DNA from: Lentzea tibetensis | Lineage (GTDB): Bacteria; Actinomycetota; Actinomycetes; Mycobacteriales; Pseudonocardiaceae | Reading direction: 5' to 3' | Length of the DNA stretch: 64,000 nucleotides | Assembly (NCBI RefSeq): GCF_007845675.1 | Contig: NZ_VOBR01000018.1 | Coordinates: forward strand, 62,001-126,000 | In this document: positions 17,457 to 28,466 of the stretch, piece by piece | Layout of the letters: every line of letters begins with the position of its first letter | Numbering within the stretch: position 1 is the stretch's first letter | Program-made: the position numbers and the translations under genes | Notes under the pieces: model-generated | What the model was told of the DNA's origin: nothing | The model's database searches: none | The model's input: the letters and a program-made list of their open reading frames with translations, nothing else

Positions 17457-20344
17457 GCAGTTCGTCCTATGTGGGCGGTGTGAGTGGCGGGCCTGCCCGC
17501 GACTACAGCGACTTCTTCGTTCTGCCCGCGGCGTCGTCGCAACGACAGCTGTGGTTCCTCTGCCAGCTCGACGCTTCCTCCAACGCCGCGTACAACGTGG
17601 TGAGCGCGGTGTCCTTGGCCGGTCGCCTCAACCACGTGCTGCTGCAGCGCGCGTTGAACGAGGTCGTGGCGCGGCACGAGAGCCTGCGCACCGGCATCGG
17701 CCTGGTCGACGGCGAGCCGCGCCAGGTCGTGATCCCGGAGACGCTGGTGTCGCTGCCGGTCGTCGAGGGCGACGTGCAGTCGCTGGCCGCCGAGCAGGCC
17801 GCGATCCCGTTCTCACTGGACGAGCCGCCGCTGCTGCGCGTGGTGCTGGTGCGGGAGTCCGCCGAGCTGCACACGTTGATCGTGGTGATCCACCACATCG
17901 CCTGCGACGGCTGGTCGACCGAGATCTTCTACCGCGACCTCGCGATGGCCTACGGACGGTTGGCGTCCGGTGACCTGACGCCGCTGGACGAGCTGCCCAT
18001 CCAGTACGCGGATTACGTGGCGTGGCAACAGGAGACGCTGTCCGGTGAGCCGATGCGCGACCTGGTGACGCACTGGCGGTCCGCGCTCTCCGGTGTCACC
18101 CCGCTGAACCTGCCCGTCGACCGGCCGCGGGACACCGCGCGGCGGATGACCGGCGGGCGGCTGTCGCTGCCGTTGCCCGACGTCGCGTCGGTCGACCTTG
18201 TCGCCTCCTGCTGGGGTGCCACCCGGTTCATGGTGCTGCTGGCCGCCTTCAAGGTGGCGCTGGCCCGTGTCACCGGGCAGGCCGACGTCGCGGTGGGGAC
18301 GCCGGTCGCCGGGCGGCACCACCCCGACTCCGAAGAGCTGATCGGGTTCTTCGCCAACACGCTGGTGCTGCGGACCCGGTTGCCGCTGGAGGAGTCGTTC
18401 GGCGCCGCGGTCGTGGCGGTGCGGGACACCTGCCTGGCGGCGTTCCAGCACCAGCAGATGCCGTTCGACCGGCTGGTCGAGGAGATGCGGTTGCCCCGCA
18501 TGCTGGACCGGAACCCGTTGTTCGACGTCATGTTCTCGATGCAGGAGCAGCCGGCCGTCACGCTCGAGCTGCCTTCGCTGACCATGGCACCGGTCTCGCT
18601 GTCCTCGACGTCCGCCAAGTTCGATCTCTGGCTGACCGTCGTGCCCGCCGCCGTGGGTGTGGAGCTGCGGCTCGACTACGACGCCGACCTCTACGACTCG
18701 GCTACCGCGCAAGCGGTTCTGGCTGTCTACCGGGCCGTGCTGGACGAGGTGTGCCGCGACCCGGAGGTCGTGTCCGGGTCTCTGCCGGTGGCGAGCGAGG
18801 ACGACCTGGCCCAGGTGTCGTACTGGGCGGAGGGGGCTTCGCTTCCGGTGCCCGACGGCACGGTTCTCGACCTCGTGGCGAACGAGGAGCTGCGGGCCCG
18901 TGCCGCCGAACTGGCCGAGCGGCTGCGTGAGGAAGGCGTCGGCGGACACGTGGTGTCGACGCCACCGGTCGCCTCCGCCGACCTGGTCGTGATCGCACTG
19001 GCGGTGTTCGAGGTCGGCGGGCAGTTCGCGTACGGCTCGCGGCACACGCGGGACGGGGCGTTCGTGAAGGCGTCCGGTGCCGACTGGGTGATCACCACCG
19101 GTCCCCGCTTCGACCCGGCGGACGCCACGACGCCACGCTCGGAAGACGTTGCGTGGCAGGGCTTCTCACACCGGGACCTGGTCACCGCGGTCACCGTGAT
19201 GAGGAATCGGCTCGCGGCAGGCGACGTGGTCCTGCTGGCGGGCGACCCGCCCCACCTCGCCGACCTGTTCCTCTCCGAGCAGGTGACCATCGGCGACACC
19301 GGATCGCTGATCATCGGCCGGGCGCCGGCCTGGCGGCGGCTGCTCACCGACGGCTGGACCCCACCGCCCGGCGCCCGGTTGCTGTGCCGCGGCGAGGTGA
19401 TCGCCGACGACCTGGTGGACATGCTCCGCCGCACCGGCGCCGAAGTGCTGGTGGCGCACGAGAACCCGGTGTCGGCCATCCCGATCGGCCTCGCGGCGGA
19501 CGGGCTCGGCACCCCGCTGCCCAACACCACGAGGGCCCTCCTGGACCTCACCGGCGCACCCGCCCCGATCGGCACGGTCGGCGAGCTGCACCTCAACGGC
19601 GCGGCGACCGGCCAGCGCTACCGCTACACCCGCACCGGAGACCTGCACTTCGTCGGCTACACGGACAACCGCATCGTGGCGGGCGACCACCAGGTCGACC
19701 CGGCCAAGGTCGAGGCGGTGCTCGAATCCACCGAGGGCGTCCGGGCGGCGGCGGTGGTGGCGGGACACGTCGGCACCGAGACGAGGCTGGTCGGCTGGCT
19801 GGTGCTGGACGGCGCGAAAGCCGCGGCCTCCCCGCGTGAGCAGGACGAGTTCGTCGCCACGACCAAGGCGAAGGCGAACGCCACGCTGCAGCCGCACGAG
19901 GTGCCGGTGGCGTTCGGCATCCTCCCCGAGCTCCCGCGACTCACCGACGGCACCGTCGACCGCGCGGCCATCGCCGCACTCCCCGGTCAGGCGCTGCTGG
20001 GCGCGGTCGACGACACCCCGCCGCGCAACAAGACCGAGCGGGTGGTCGTCGCGATCTTCAAGGACACGTTGCCGGTGCAGGAGTTCGGCGTCCACGCGGA
20101 CTTCTTCGCGCTGGGCGGGCACTCGATGCTCGCGGCCAAGGTCATCGGGCGGGTGCGCGACCAACTCGGCGTGCTCGTGCCGATCAGGGACTTCTTCAAG
20201 CGTTCGACGGCGGCCGGGCTCGCGGAAGCCGTTGCGGCGCTGGAGAAGGAGAAGGGACCGAAGGACAAGGGCGATGCGTTGCGCGGCCAGCTCCAAGGCA
20301 TGACCGACAAGGAGATCGAGCAGCTTCTACGGCAGCTCGGCTGA
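17453..20344 (+). CDS. NRPS module C-A*-PCP with a degenerate, probably inactive A domain
   Basis: 963 aa. C domain (about 20-440) has an intact HHIACDGW motif (about 147). The region where an A domain belongs (about 460-850) is short and lacks the P-loop TSGSTGxPKG, the FDxS pocket segment and NxYGPTE. Only the ends are recognisable: an A1/A2-like start (RAAELAERLREEGV), an A7/A8-like YTRTGDLHFVGYTDNRIVAGD, and an A10-like DGTVDRAA in which the catalytic lysine of NGKVDR is a threonine. A normal PCP follows ([14 protein letters not shown], Ser about 889) and a charged helical tail that may be a docking element. The PCP must therefore be charged by another protein; the free-standing A domain gene at 26022 is the obvious candidate (inference). 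Confidence 0.9.
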   Translation: MSSSSYVGGVSGGPARDYSDFFVLPAASSQRQLWFLCQLDASSNAAYNVVSAVSLAGRLNHVLLQRALNEVVARHESLRTGIGLVDGEPRQVVIPETLVSLPVVEGDVQSLAAEQAAIPFSLDEPPLLRVVLVRESAELHTLIVVIHHIACDGWSTEIFYRDLAMAYGRLASGDLTPLDELPIQYADYVAWQQETLSGEPMRDLVTHWRSALSGVTPLNLPVDRPRDTARRMTGGRLSLPLPDVASVDLVASCWGATRFMVLLAAFKVALARVTGQADVAVGTPVAGRHHPDSEELIGFFANTLVLRTRLPLEESFGAAVVAVRDTCLAAFQHQQMPFDRLVEEMRLPRMLDRNPLFDVMFSMQEQPAVTLELPSLTMAPVSLSSTSAKFDLWLTVVPAAVGVELRLDYDADLYDSATAQAVLAVYRAVLDEVCRDPEVVSGSLPVASEDDLAQVSYWAEGASLPVPDGTVLDLVANEELRARAAELAERLREEGVGGHVVSTPPVASADLVVIALAVFEVGGQFAYGSRHTRDGAFVKASGADWVITTGPRFDPADATTPRSEDVAWQGFSHRDLVTAVTVMRNRLAAGDVVLLAGDPPHLADLFLSEQVTIGDTGSLIIGRAPAWRRLLTDGWTPPPGARLLCRGEVIADDLVDMLRRTGAEVLVAHENPVSAIPIGLAADGLGTPLPNTTRALLDLTGAPAPIGTVGELHLNGAATGQRYRYTRTGDLHFVGYTDNRIVAGDHQVDPAKVEAVLESTEGVRAAAVVAGHVGTETRLVGWLVLDGAKAAASPREQDEFVATTKAKANATLQPHEVPVAFGILPELPRLTDGTVDRAAIAALPGQALLGAVDDTPPRNKTERVVVAIFKDTLPVQEFGVHADFFALGGHSMLAAKVIGRVRDQLGVLVPIRDFFKRSTAAGLAEAVAALEKEKGPKDKGDALRGQLQGMTDKEIEQLLRQLG

Positions 20345-20363
20345 ACGAAGGAGAACCACTCAG

Positions 20364-20567
20364 ATGGGCATCGACGACGCCGACACGATCTTCCAGGTCG
20401 TGGTCAACGAGCAGGACCAGTACTCGATCTGGTTCGCCGACCGCGCACTGCCCGCCGGCTGGACCGCAGACGGCACCACCGGCACGAAGCAGGAGTGCCT
20501 GCAGCACATCGACACAGTCTGGACCGACATGCGACCCCGTTCCGTCCGCGAGCGCGTCAGCAGCTGA
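20364..20567 (+). CDS. MbtH-like protein
   Basis: 67 aa, with GGAG upstream. Family signatures are all present: NEQDQYSIWF, LPAGW, and CLQHIDTVWTDMRPRS. MbtH proteins bind A domains as chaperones or activators and are often needed for soluble, active adenylation. The position between two NRPS genes indicates that it serves the A domains of this cluster. Confidence 0.96.
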   Translation: MGIDDADTIFQVVVNEQDQYSIWFADRALPAGWTADGTTGTKQECLQHIDTVWTDMRPRSVRERVSS

Positions 20568-20592
20568 CCCGACCAACGAACAGGAGTTCACG

Positions 20593-23500
20593 ATGAGCCA
20601 GCAGCACGAGCTGGAGTCCATGACGCCGGAGGAGAAGCGCGCGCTGCTCGCCCAGCTCCTGGATGGTTCGGCCGAAGCGACCCCGAGCAACCTCTCACTG
20701 GAGCAGCGCAGGCTGTGGATGCTCCTCCAGCTCGACGAGACCAAGCCGTGGCAGGTCAGCATCGCCGTCCGACTCGACGGTGAGATCAGCCAGGCCGCCA
20801 TGCAGCAGGCACTCACCTCGGTGGTGCAGCGCCACGAGGTGCTGCGCGCGACGTTCCGGGAGGTCGACGGGCACCCGCTCGCGACGACCGTCCCCGCGGT
20901 GGCGCTCCGGCTGCCGGTGATCGAGACCGACGACCTGGAGAAGGTCGTCGCGAACGAGACCCGCACGCGGTTCGACCTCGCCAAGGGCCCGCTGGTGCGC
21001 GCCTCGCTGCTGCGCCGGACCGGCGACCACGTGCTCGTTCTGACGCTGCACCAGATGGTCGCCGACCGCCGGTCCGCGAAGCTGCTCGCGGACGAGGTGC
21101 TCACCAAGTACACCGAGCTCGTCGACGGCACCGCGCAGGACGTGCTCGCCACGCCGGTCGACTTCCACTCGCTCGTCACCGCGCAGCGCGACTGGGTCAA
21201 CAGCGACGACGCCACCAAGGACGTCGACTACTGGCGCGACCAGCTCGCCGCGATCCAGGCGTTGGAGCTGCCGACCGACCGGCCGCGCCCGCCGCTGAAG
21301 ACCATCCACGGCAGCTCGATCACCGTGCCGGTACCGGAGAAGCTCGCCGGGTGCGGCAGCGAGGTGCTGCTGTCCGCCTACGTCGCCGTGCTGGCGCGCT
21401 ACTCGCAGCAGCGCGACTTCGCCGTCGGCGTGCCGGTGGCCGCGTCGTGGCACGAGGACGGCGCGAACCTGGTGGGACCGCTGGAGAACATGGTCCCGCT
21501 GCGCATCGAGGTGAGCGAGTCCGAGACCCTCGAGCGGCTCGCCGCGCAGGTCGGCGCGATCCACGCCGAGGCGCTGACGCACTCCCGCCTCTCGTTCGAC
21601 CGGATCGTCGAGGCCGCCCAGCCGCAGCGCGACCTCAGCCGCACACCGCTGTTCCAGACGTTCTTCGCGTACGACGAGGAGGCGGGCTCGCACCAGGCGC
21701 TCGACCTGCCCACCACGTGGACGCCGCACGACATCGACCTGTACGCGGTCCGCCGCGACACCGGGCTGACGCTGCGCGCGCAGTACAACACCGACCTGTT
21801 CGACCAGGCCACGATCGAACGCTTCCTCGGTCACGTCCTGCTGCTGCTGGACGAGGCCGTCGCGAGCCCGGCCAAGCCGCTCGCCGAGATCCCGCTGCTC
21901 ACCGACGCCGAGCACGACCAGGTCGTCGTCGCGTGGAACGCCACGTACGCCGAGCACGACCGGTCCGCGACGCTGCACGAGCTGGTGGAGAAGGCGGCGG
22001 CCAACAACCCGAGCGGCATCGCGGTCGCGGCGGGCGACACCGAGCTGACCTACGCGCAGCTGGACGGCCGGGCCAACGCGCTCGCCGCCGAGCTCGTGTC
22101 CCGTGGCGTCAGCACCGAGTCGCGCGTCGGCGTGCTGGTCGACCGGACCGTGCACTCCGTCGTCGGCCTGCTGGCCGTGCTCAAGGCCGGTGGCGCCTAC
22201 GTGCCGCTGGACCCGTCGTACCCGGCGGACCGCCTGGCGTTCATCGTGAACGACGCGCAGATCGAGATCTTCGTCGGCCTGCGCGGCGCGGTGGACGTGC
22301 TGCCCAAGGAGGTCGCGGGCACCGACCGCATCACCATCCCCACCACGGACGTCACGGCCGACAAGCCCGAGTCCTCTGTGGACACCGGCGACCTCGCGTA
22401 CGTCATCTACACCTCCGGTTCCACCGGGCGTCCCAAGGGTGTCGCGGTCGAGCACCGCTCGATCGTGCAGTCGACCGCGGCCCGCAGCTCGCTGGAGGGC
22501 TCCGGCCTGCCGGAGCGCTACCTCGTGCTCGCGCCGCTCACGTTCGACGCGGCGGGCGGTGGCCTCTACTGGACGCTCAGCCGCGGCGGCACAGTGGTGT
22601 TCCCGACCGACTCCGAGGTGCTCGACCCGCGGCTGCTCGGCAGGCTCATCCGCACCCGCGAACTGACCCACGTGGACGGTGTGCCGTCGCAGTACGCGGT
22701 ACTGCTGGAGACCGACCTCGAGGCGCGCGACTCGGTGCGCACCACGGTCGTCGCCGGTGAGGCGCTGCCGCCGAAGCTGGTCGCGGACCACTACCGCGTC
22801 TCGCCGGACAACGCGCTGTACAACGAGTACGGCCCCACCGAGGCCTCGGTCTGGGCGACCGTGCACCCCGTCCAGCCGTCCGACGCGGACCTGCCGCGCG
22901 TGCCGATCGGCCGCCCGGTGCCGAACGCGAAGATCTACCTGCTGGACAAGCGGTACAACCCGGTGCCCGCAGGCGTGCCCGGTGAGATCTACATCGGCGG
23001 CGACGGCGTGGCCCGCGGCTACGTCAACCGGCCGGCGATGACGGCGGAGCGCTTCCTGCCCAACCCGTTCGGCGCCGGTCGCCTGTACCGCACCGGCGAC
23101 CTCGCCCGGTACCAGGCGGACGGCACGATCGAGTTCCTCGGCCGCGCGGACACCCAGGTCAAGATCCGCGGCTTCCGCATCGAGCTGTCCGAGATCGAGA
23201 ACGTCGTGCTGCGCCACCCGCTCGTGGCGGAGGCCGTCGTCACGGTCCGCGAGGACCAGCCCGGTGTGCCGCGTCTCGTGGCGTACGTCGTGCCGGTGAT
23301 CGGCCGCGTCCTCACCCAGGAGACGCTGATCAACCACGTCATCGGCCAGGTGCCGGACTACATGGTGCCCAGCAACTTCGTGACGCTCGAGAAGATGCCG
23401 CTCACCCGGCACGGCAAGATCGACACCAACGCGCTGCCCGCACCGCAGCAGATCCTCGCGAGCGGGTTCGTCGAGCCGGCCAACGAGCTGGAAGCCGGCA

Positions 23501-24948
23501 TCGCGGAGACCTTCGCGTCGGTGCTGGGACTCCAGCACATCAGCGCGACGGCCGACTTCTTCTCCCTGGGCGGCAACTCGTTGCTGGTCGCGCGACTCGC
23601 CTCGCAGCTCTCCCGCGAGAACGACATCGAGCTGCCGATCGACGAGGTGTTCCGCGTCCCCACCGTGCAGGGCATCGCGCGGGTCGTCGAGACCCACCAG
23701 CGCGAGCGCAGCGACGTCGACAGCGCCGCGCTGTACACGCAGCAGGTCGCCGAGCTGGTCGCCGACGTGAAGCTCGACCCGAGCATCAAGCCGGACGGCC
23801 TGCCGAAGGCGAACTGGTTCTCCCCGAAGCACATCCTCGTCACCGGAGCCACCGGCTACCTGGGCGTGTTCATCGCGGTCGAGCTGGTCAACCGCACTGA
23901 CGCGACGATCCACTGCCTCGTCCGCGGCGAGAGCCCCGACGCGGCGTGGGACCGGCTCGAGGAGACCATGCGCAAGTACCGCGCGTGGGACGAGTCGTAC
24001 CGCGACCGCATCAAGGTCGTCACCGGTGACCTCGCCAAGCCGTACCTGGGTCTGCCGAAGGAGGAGTTCGACCGCTACTGCGAGCTCTTCGACTCGGTCT
24101 ACCACTCCGGCGCGATCGTCAACTTCACCTACCCGTACGAGGCGATGAAGGCGGCGAACGTCCTCGGCACCGAGGAGCTGCTCAGGCTCTGCACCAAGAA
24201 GACCCTCAAGGCGTTCCACCTGGTGTCCAGTGTGGACGTCTTCATGGGCACCGGCGCGGAGCGGCCGTTCACCGAGGAAGACCTCGGCATGAAGCCGGTC
24301 AAGATCCCGACGGGCTACCCGCGCACCAAGTGGGTCGCCGAGCACATCACGGTCATCGCCCGCGACCGCGGCATCCCGGTGACGATCCAGCGTCCGTGGA
24401 TGATCACCGGTCACACCAAGACCGGTGCGTCGCACGACACCGACTACCTCTACGTCTACCTCAGGGGCTTCCTGGACCTCGGTGTCCTCCCGCTCTACAA
24501 CGACGTGATCAACGCGGTGCCGGTCGACTACACCGCCGAGGCGATCGTCTACACGTCGCTGCGCGAGGAGAACCTGGGCAAGAACTTCAACATCACCAAC
24601 CAGGAACCGACCACGATGACGCAGTGCTACCAGTGGCTGCGCACGTTCGGGTACGACCTCAACGTCGTCGACGAGGCAGAGGCCCGCAGGCAGGCGCTCG
24701 AGGTGGAAGAGGACCACATCCTCTACCCGCTGACCCCGTTGCTGCGCGTCGCGTCCATGAGGCACGCCGCGCTCGACCCCGACCTGCAGAAGGCGGTCGA
24801 CCCCATGGACGAGTGCCGCGTCCTCACCGAGGCGCTCGAAGGATCGGGCATCTCCTGCCCGCCGGTCAACGAGCAGTGGGCGCACTCCTGCTTCCAGTTC
24901 CTCGTGGACAACGGATATCTGCCCGCGCCGCAGGACGTGGTGCGGTAA
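20593..24948 (+). CDS. Terminal NRPS module C*-A-PCP-R (thioester reductase release)
   Basis: 1451 aa. The C domain (about 35-460) carries [10 protein letters not shown] (about 153) where HHxxxDG is expected: the second, catalytic His is Gln and the Gly is Arg, so its condensation activity is doubtful. The A domain is complete ([11 protein letters not shown] about 604, [10 protein letters not shown] about 651, NEYGPTE, RHGKIDT). The code by GrsA alignment is D-A-G-D-V-A-E-V-W-K, which I do not recognise; acidic residues at positions 278 and 322 would suit a basic side chain (inference). [12 protein letters not shown] (Ser about 995). C-terminal NAD(P)H reductase domain: VTGATGYLG (about 1081) and YxxxK in GYPRTKW (about 1240). 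R domains release the chain by reduction to an aldehyde or alcohol, which explains the absence of a cis thioesterase. Confidence 0.93.
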   Translation: MSQQHELESMTPEEKRALLAQLLDGSAEATPSNLSLEQRRLWMLLQLDETKPWQVSIAVRLDGEISQAAMQQALTSVVQRHEVLRATFREVDGHPLATTVPAVALRLPVIETDDLEKVVANETRTRFDLAKGPLVRASLLRRTGDHVLVLTLHQMVADRRSAKLLADEVLTKYTELVDGTAQDVLATPVDFHSLVTAQRDWVNSDDATKDVDYWRDQLAAIQALELPTDRPRPPLKTIHGSSITVPVPEKLAGCGSEVLLSAYVAVLARYSQQRDFAVGVPVAASWHEDGANLVGPLENMVPLRIEVSESETLERLAAQVGAIHAEALTHSRLSFDRIVEAAQPQRDLSRTPLFQTFFAYDEEAGSHQALDLPTTWTPHDIDLYAVRRDTGLTLRAQYNTDLFDQATIERFLGHVLLLLDEAVASPAKPLAEIPLLTDAEHDQVVVAWNATYAEHDRSATLHELVEKAAANNPSGIAVAAGDTELTYAQLDGRANALAAELVSRGVSTESRVGVLVDRTVHSVVGLLAVLKAGGAYVPLDPSYPADRLAFIVNDAQIEIFVGLRGAVDVLPKEVAGTDRITIPTTDVTADKPESSVDTGDLAYVIYTSGSTGRPKGVAVEHRSIVQSTAARSSLEGSGLPERYLVLAPLTFDAAGGGLYWTLSRGGTVVFPTDSEVLDPRLLGRLIRTRELTHVDGVPSQYAVLLETDLEARDSVRTTVVAGEALPPKLVADHYRVSPDNALYNEYGPTEASVWATVHPVQPSDADLPRVPIGRPVPNAKIYLLDKRYNPVPAGVPGEIYIGGDGVARGYVNRPAMTAERFLPNPFGAGRLYRTGDLARYQADGTIEFLGRADTQVKIRGFRIELSEIENVVLRHPLVAEAVVTVREDQPGVPRLVAYVVPVIGRVLTQETLINHVIGQVPDYMVPSNFVTLEKMPLTRHGKIDTNALPAPQQILASGFVEPANELEAGIAETFASVLGLQHISATADFFSLGGNSLLVARLASQLSRENDIELPIDEVFRVPTVQGIARVVETHQRERSDVDSAALYTQQVAELVADVKLDPSIKPDGLPKANWFSPKHILVTGATGYLGVFIAVELVNRTDATIHCLVRGESPDAAWDRLEETMRKYRAWDESYRDRIKVVTGDLAKPYLGLPKEEFDRYCELFDSVYHSGAIVNFTYPYEAMKAANVLGTEELLRLCTKKTLKAFHLVSSVDVFMGTGAERPFTEEDLGMKPVKIPTGYPRTKWVAEHITVIARDRGIPVTIQRPWMITGHTKTGASHDTDYLYVYLRGFLDLGVLPLYNDVINAVPVDYTAEAIVYTSLREENLGKNFNITNQEPTTMTQCYQWLRTFGYDLNVVDEAEARRQALEVEEDHILYPLTPLLRVASMRHAALDPDLQKAVDPMDECRVLTEALEGSGISCPPVNEQWAHSCFQFLVDNGYLPAPQDVVR

Positions 24949-24970
24949 CAGCAAGGAAGGCAGCACGACT

Positions 24971-25993
24971 ATGAAGGGACACGTTCGCTACCTGGACCTG
25001 TCGTCCATCGACGCCAAGGATGTCGACACCCTCACCCGCAACATCGCTGCCGACCACGGCGCCAGCACCGCACCCGCGGTGCTGGCCGCGGCGGCCGGCC
25101 TCGCACAACGGTTGCCGCAGAACCTGATCGACGAACTGCGCGACTTCCGGTTGCGGGAGCCGTCCGCGGCGCTCGTGGTGCGCGGCCTGCGCGTCGACGA
25201 CGCTGAGATCGGCCCGACGCCGCTGGACTGGCGTTCGGCACCGGACCCCGCGTGCGCGGCGGCTCTCACCGCGCACGAGGTGTACCTGGTGCTGGTCGCC
25301 AGCCTGCTCGGCGACATCTTCGGCTGGTCAACGCTGCAGAACGGCAAGCTGCTGCACAACGTCGTACCGATGCCGTCGGAGGTGAAGGAGCAGAGCGGGC
25401 ACGGCACGGTGAAGCTGGAATGGCACACCGAGGACGGTTTCCACCCGCACCGCTGCGACTACCTCCTGCTGCTCGGCATCCGCAACCACGACGCCGTGCC
25501 GACGACACTCGCGAGCATCGACGAGGTCGTCCTCTCTTCGCGGCACCGAGAGGTGTTGTCGCAGAAGAGGTTCCTCATCCGGCCGGACAACGAGCACCTC
25601 AACCGGGCGCGTGCGCTCGTCGAGGGCACCGGCCGGGTGCACACCATCCAGCAGATGCAGGACAGCCCCGAACCCAGCGCGGTGCTCTTCGGTCACCCCG
25701 AGACGCCGTACCTGCGGATCGACCCGGCGTTCATGACCGCGCGCCCCGGTGACCCCGAGGCCGCGGCCGCGCTGGCCACGTTGATCAGCGAGCTGGACAC
25801 CCAGCTGACCGGCGTGCCACTGGGTGCCGGTGACCTGCTGATCGTCGACAACTACAAGGCCGTGCACGGGCGCAGCGAGTTCACCGCCCGGTTCGACGGC
25901 ACCGACCGCTGGCTCAAGAAGGTGGTCGTGACGAGGGATCTGCGCAGATCGCGTTCCTACCGGGCCGCGGCCCACGAGCGCGTCCTGCTCTGA
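24971..25993 (+). CDS. Fe(II)/2-oxoglutarate oxygenase, clavaminate synthase / amino-acid beta-hydroxylase type
   Basis: 340 aa. Iron ligands: [17 protein letters not shown] (HxE/D facial pair at about residue 155) and a distal His in [11 protein letters not shown] (about 302), followed by an Arg for 2-oxoglutarate in [11 protein letters not shown]. This layout is that of the VioC/AsnO/MppO/clavaminate-synthase subgroup, which usually hydroxylates free or carrier-bound basic or polar amino acids at C3. Located between the reductase-terminated NRPS and the free-standing A domain, it probably hydroxylates a peptide building block; which one is not readable from sequence. Confidence 0.85.
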   Translation: MKGHVRYLDLSSIDAKDVDTLTRNIAADHGASTAPAVLAAAAGLAQRLPQNLIDELRDFRLREPSAALVVRGLRVDDAEIGPTPLDWRSAPDPACAAALTAHEVYLVLVASLLGDIFGWSTLQNGKLLHNVVPMPSEVKEQSGHGTVKLEWHTEDGFHPHRCDYLLLLGIRNHDAVPTTLASIDEVVLSSRHREVLSQKRFLIRPDNEHLNRARALVEGTGRVHTIQQMQDSPEPSAVLFGHPETPYLRIDPAFMTARPGDPEAAAALATLISELDTQLTGVPLGAGDLLIVDNYKAVHGRSEFTARFDGTDRWLKKVVVTRDLRRSRSYRAAAHERVLL

Positions 25994-26021
25994 TCGAGTC
26001 ACATCAAGAAGGGGAGTAGCT

Positions 26022-28466
26022 GTGCCTGACCCGACGCAACTCACCGATCGCGCCTGGCTGGTGCTGGGCGAGCTCGACCTCGGCCGGGCCCGAGCCCGGC
26101 TCGCCAGCGCCTTCCCGGCGTTGCGTCTGGTCGGGTACGACTTCACCTCACCCGGTGAAGAGCACACCGAAGCCGGGGCGTGCTGGGGCGAGCTCGTCCG
26201 CGCGGAGACCGAGTCGGCGGCCATCGACATCGCCGCCGCACCGGCCCGCGCGGCACTCGTCCGCATCGCCCGCGACCAGCACCTCGCCGTCGTCGTCACG
26301 AGGGGAGCACTCGACCCTCGCGCCGTGCTGGCGTGCGTGCTCGACCCGGCGGCACCGGTCCCCGAGACAGGCGGGCAGGTCGCGGCCGAGATCCTGCCGA
26401 AGATGGTCACCGTCGACCTGCCCGCCGCACTCCGCAACGGCCAGCGGTCCGGGTCGGCGAGCACACTCGTCCGCCCCTGTCCGCACGACGTCGACGAGGC
26501 CGATCTCGCGGCGGCGGCCGCGATCCTGTTGTCCCGCTACCGCTCCCGGCCCGACGCCGAGCTGCTGGTGTCCGGCGTCCGGGTGCCGGTCGTGGCCGAC
26601 GAGCAGGCGTCCTCGCAAGACCTGGTTCACCACATCCGCCAGGCGGTCGCCGGCGGAACGCCTGTCCCGCAGGGAACCGAGGCCACGGTGGCCGTGACCC
26701 GGCACCGCAGCCCGCGCGAGTTCCTCGCGGGCAGGGAGATCCGTCAGGTCCACGTGTCCGACGGCCGCGCCACGCACGAGCTCACGATCGCGCTCACCGA
26801 GGACGGTGAACTGCGCATCGACTACGACGCGGGCCTGTTCGACACGCACGACGTGTTCGTCGCCGCGAACCGGCTGCTCGCCGTCCTCGCGGACGTCGTG
26901 GCAGACAAGCCCGTGCTCGAGATCTCCGCGATGGCCGGCCTCGAACGCGACGCCGTCGCCTCGTGGTCGCAGGGCGTGGTGCAAGCCGTCGAGGACACCT
27001 GCCTGCACACGTTGGTCGAACGCCACGACCCGGAGAAGGTCGCGCTCGTCTGCGGCGGCACATCGCTGACCTACGGCGAGCTCAACAAGCGGGCGAACGC
27101 CGTCGCGCATCGGCTGGGACGCTTCGGGGTCGGCAAGGACGACATCGTCGCGATCCTCGCGGACCGCGCCGCCGAGTCGGTCGTCGCGATGCTCGGCGTG
27201 CTCAAGTCGGGTGCCGCGTACGTGCCGATCGAGCCGTCCTACCCGGCGGAACGAGTCCGGCACATCCTCAGCGACTCCGGTGCGCGCATCGTGCTGGCGC
27301 ACGGTGAGTTCGAGTCGCCGTTGCCGGTGCTGGACGTCTGCGACTGCACCGGCGAGCACACACCGGTGCGCGTCGACCCGGCCGACCTCGCCTACGTCAT
27401 CTACACGTCCGGCTCCACCGGTGTGCCGAAGGGCGTGTCGGTGAGCCATCGGTCCATTGTGGTCTCGACGCACGCACGCGGTGTCGGTGGACCACCGCCG
27501 GAACGCGACCTGGTCACCATGCCGTTGTGCTTCGACGGCGCGGCGGGCGGGTTGTACTGGACCCTCACCGGCGGCGGCACGGTCGTGCTGCCGACCGAGT
27601 CCGAGGCGCACGACCCCCTGGCGCTGCGGGCGTTGCTGCACCGTGCGCCGATCACGCACATCCACTCCGTGCCGTCGCACTACGGCCTGGTGCTGCAGGC
27701 CGCGGGCGGGTCGGGGCTGGAGGAGCTGAAGCTCGTGTCGGTCGGCGGCGAGCCGATGCCGCCGAAGCTGGTGGCGCGCCACCTGTTCGACTGCCCGGAC
27801 GCCGTGCTGCTCAACGACTACGGCCCGACCGAGGCGGCCGTGTGGGCGACCGCGCACCGCTGCGACATCGCGGACGCCACCGGCGCCAAGATCCCGATCG
27901 GCGGACCGCTGCCCAACTACCGGATCCACGTGCTGGACGCGCGAATGCGGCCGGTGCCACCGGGTCTGCCCGGCGAGATCTGCATCGGCGGGCCGGCTGT
28001 CGCACGCGGCTACCACCAGCGGCCGGGACTGACCGCGGACCGGTTCGTGCCGGACCCGTTCGGCGCGCCGGGCGACCGGCTGTACCGCACCGGCGACCGC
28101 GGCCAGTGGTCCGCGCAGGGTGAGCTGCACATCATCGGGCGCGTCGACAACCAGGTGAAGCTGCGCGGGTTCCGGGTCGAGCTCGGTGAGATCGAGGCGG
28201 CCGTGCGCAACCACCGCTCCGTCGTCGACTGCGTGGTGATGCTGCGCGCCGCGCCGAACGGACAGGACCAGGTGCTCGCGTTCGTCGCGTCCGGCGACGG
28301 CGGGCTGACCGACGCCGAGCTGCGGAGTGAGGTGGCGCGGTTGCTGCCCGCGTACATGCACCCCGACCGGTTCGTCGTGCTGCCCGAGCTGCCGCGCGGC
28401 CCGAGCGGCAAGATCGACGCGCAACGCCTGCGCAACTACGACGTGGACTTGGCGGCTGTGTCATGA
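26022..28466 (+). CDS. Free-standing adenylation protein with truncated C-like N-terminus (C*-A, no carrier domain)
   Basis: 814 aa from GTG 26022 (GGGGAG upstream). Residues about 1-320 resemble the edges of a condensation domain (the tail LRIDYDAGLFDTHDVF is typical) but lack HHxxxDG entirely. Residues about 330-800 form a complete A domain: YTSGSTGVPKG, FDGAAGGLYW, NDYGPTE, YRTGDRGQW, and catalytic Lys in PSGKIDA. The chain stops there with no PCP. The code by alignment is D-G-G-H-V-V-D-V-W-K, unassigned; it shares the GGLYW pocket type with the terminal module. It most likely loads an external carrier, best candidate the PCP of the C-A*-PCP protein. The stop overlaps the next gene's ATG (ATGA). 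Confidence 0.88.
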   Translation: MPDPTQLTDRAWLVLGELDLGRARARLASAFPALRLVGYDFTSPGEEHTEAGACWGELVRAETESAAIDIAAAPARAALVRIARDQHLAVVVTRGALDPRAVLACVLDPAAPVPETGGQVAAEILPKMVTVDLPAALRNGQRSGSASTLVRPCPHDVDEADLAAAAAILLSRYRSRPDAELLVSGVRVPVVADEQASSQDLVHHIRQAVAGGTPVPQGTEATVAVTRHRSPREFLAGREIRQVHVSDGRATHELTIALTEDGELRIDYDAGLFDTHDVFVAANRLLAVLADVVADKPVLEISAMAGLERDAVASWSQGVVQAVEDTCLHTLVERHDPEKVALVCGGTSLTYGELNKRANAVAHRLGRFGVGKDDIVAILADRAAESVVAMLGVLKSGAAYVPIEPSYPAERVRHILSDSGARIVLAHGEFESPLPVLDVCDCTGEHTPVRVDPADLAYVIYTSGSTGVPKGVSVSHRSIVVSTHARGVGGPPPERDLVTMPLCFDGAAGGLYWTLTGGGTVVLPTESEAHDPLALRALLHRAPITHIHSVPSHYGLVLQAAGGSGLEELKLVSVGGEPMPPKLVARHLFDCPDAVLLNDYGPTEAAVWATAHRCDIADATGAKIPIGGPLPNYRIHVLDARMRPVPPGLPGEICIGGPAVARGYHQRPGLTADRFVPDPFGAPGDRLYRTGDRGQWSAQGELHIIGRVDNQVKLRGFRVELGEIEAAVRNHRSVVDCVVMLRAAPNGQDQVLAFVASGDGGLTDAELRSEVARLLPAYMHPDRFVVLPELPRGPSGKIDAQRLRNYDVDLAAVS

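Noticed and set aside
20695-24966. 1423-codon open frame antisense to the C-A-PCP-R gene
   Set aside because: Mirror of the real coding frame in high-GC DNA; no ribosome site or domain.
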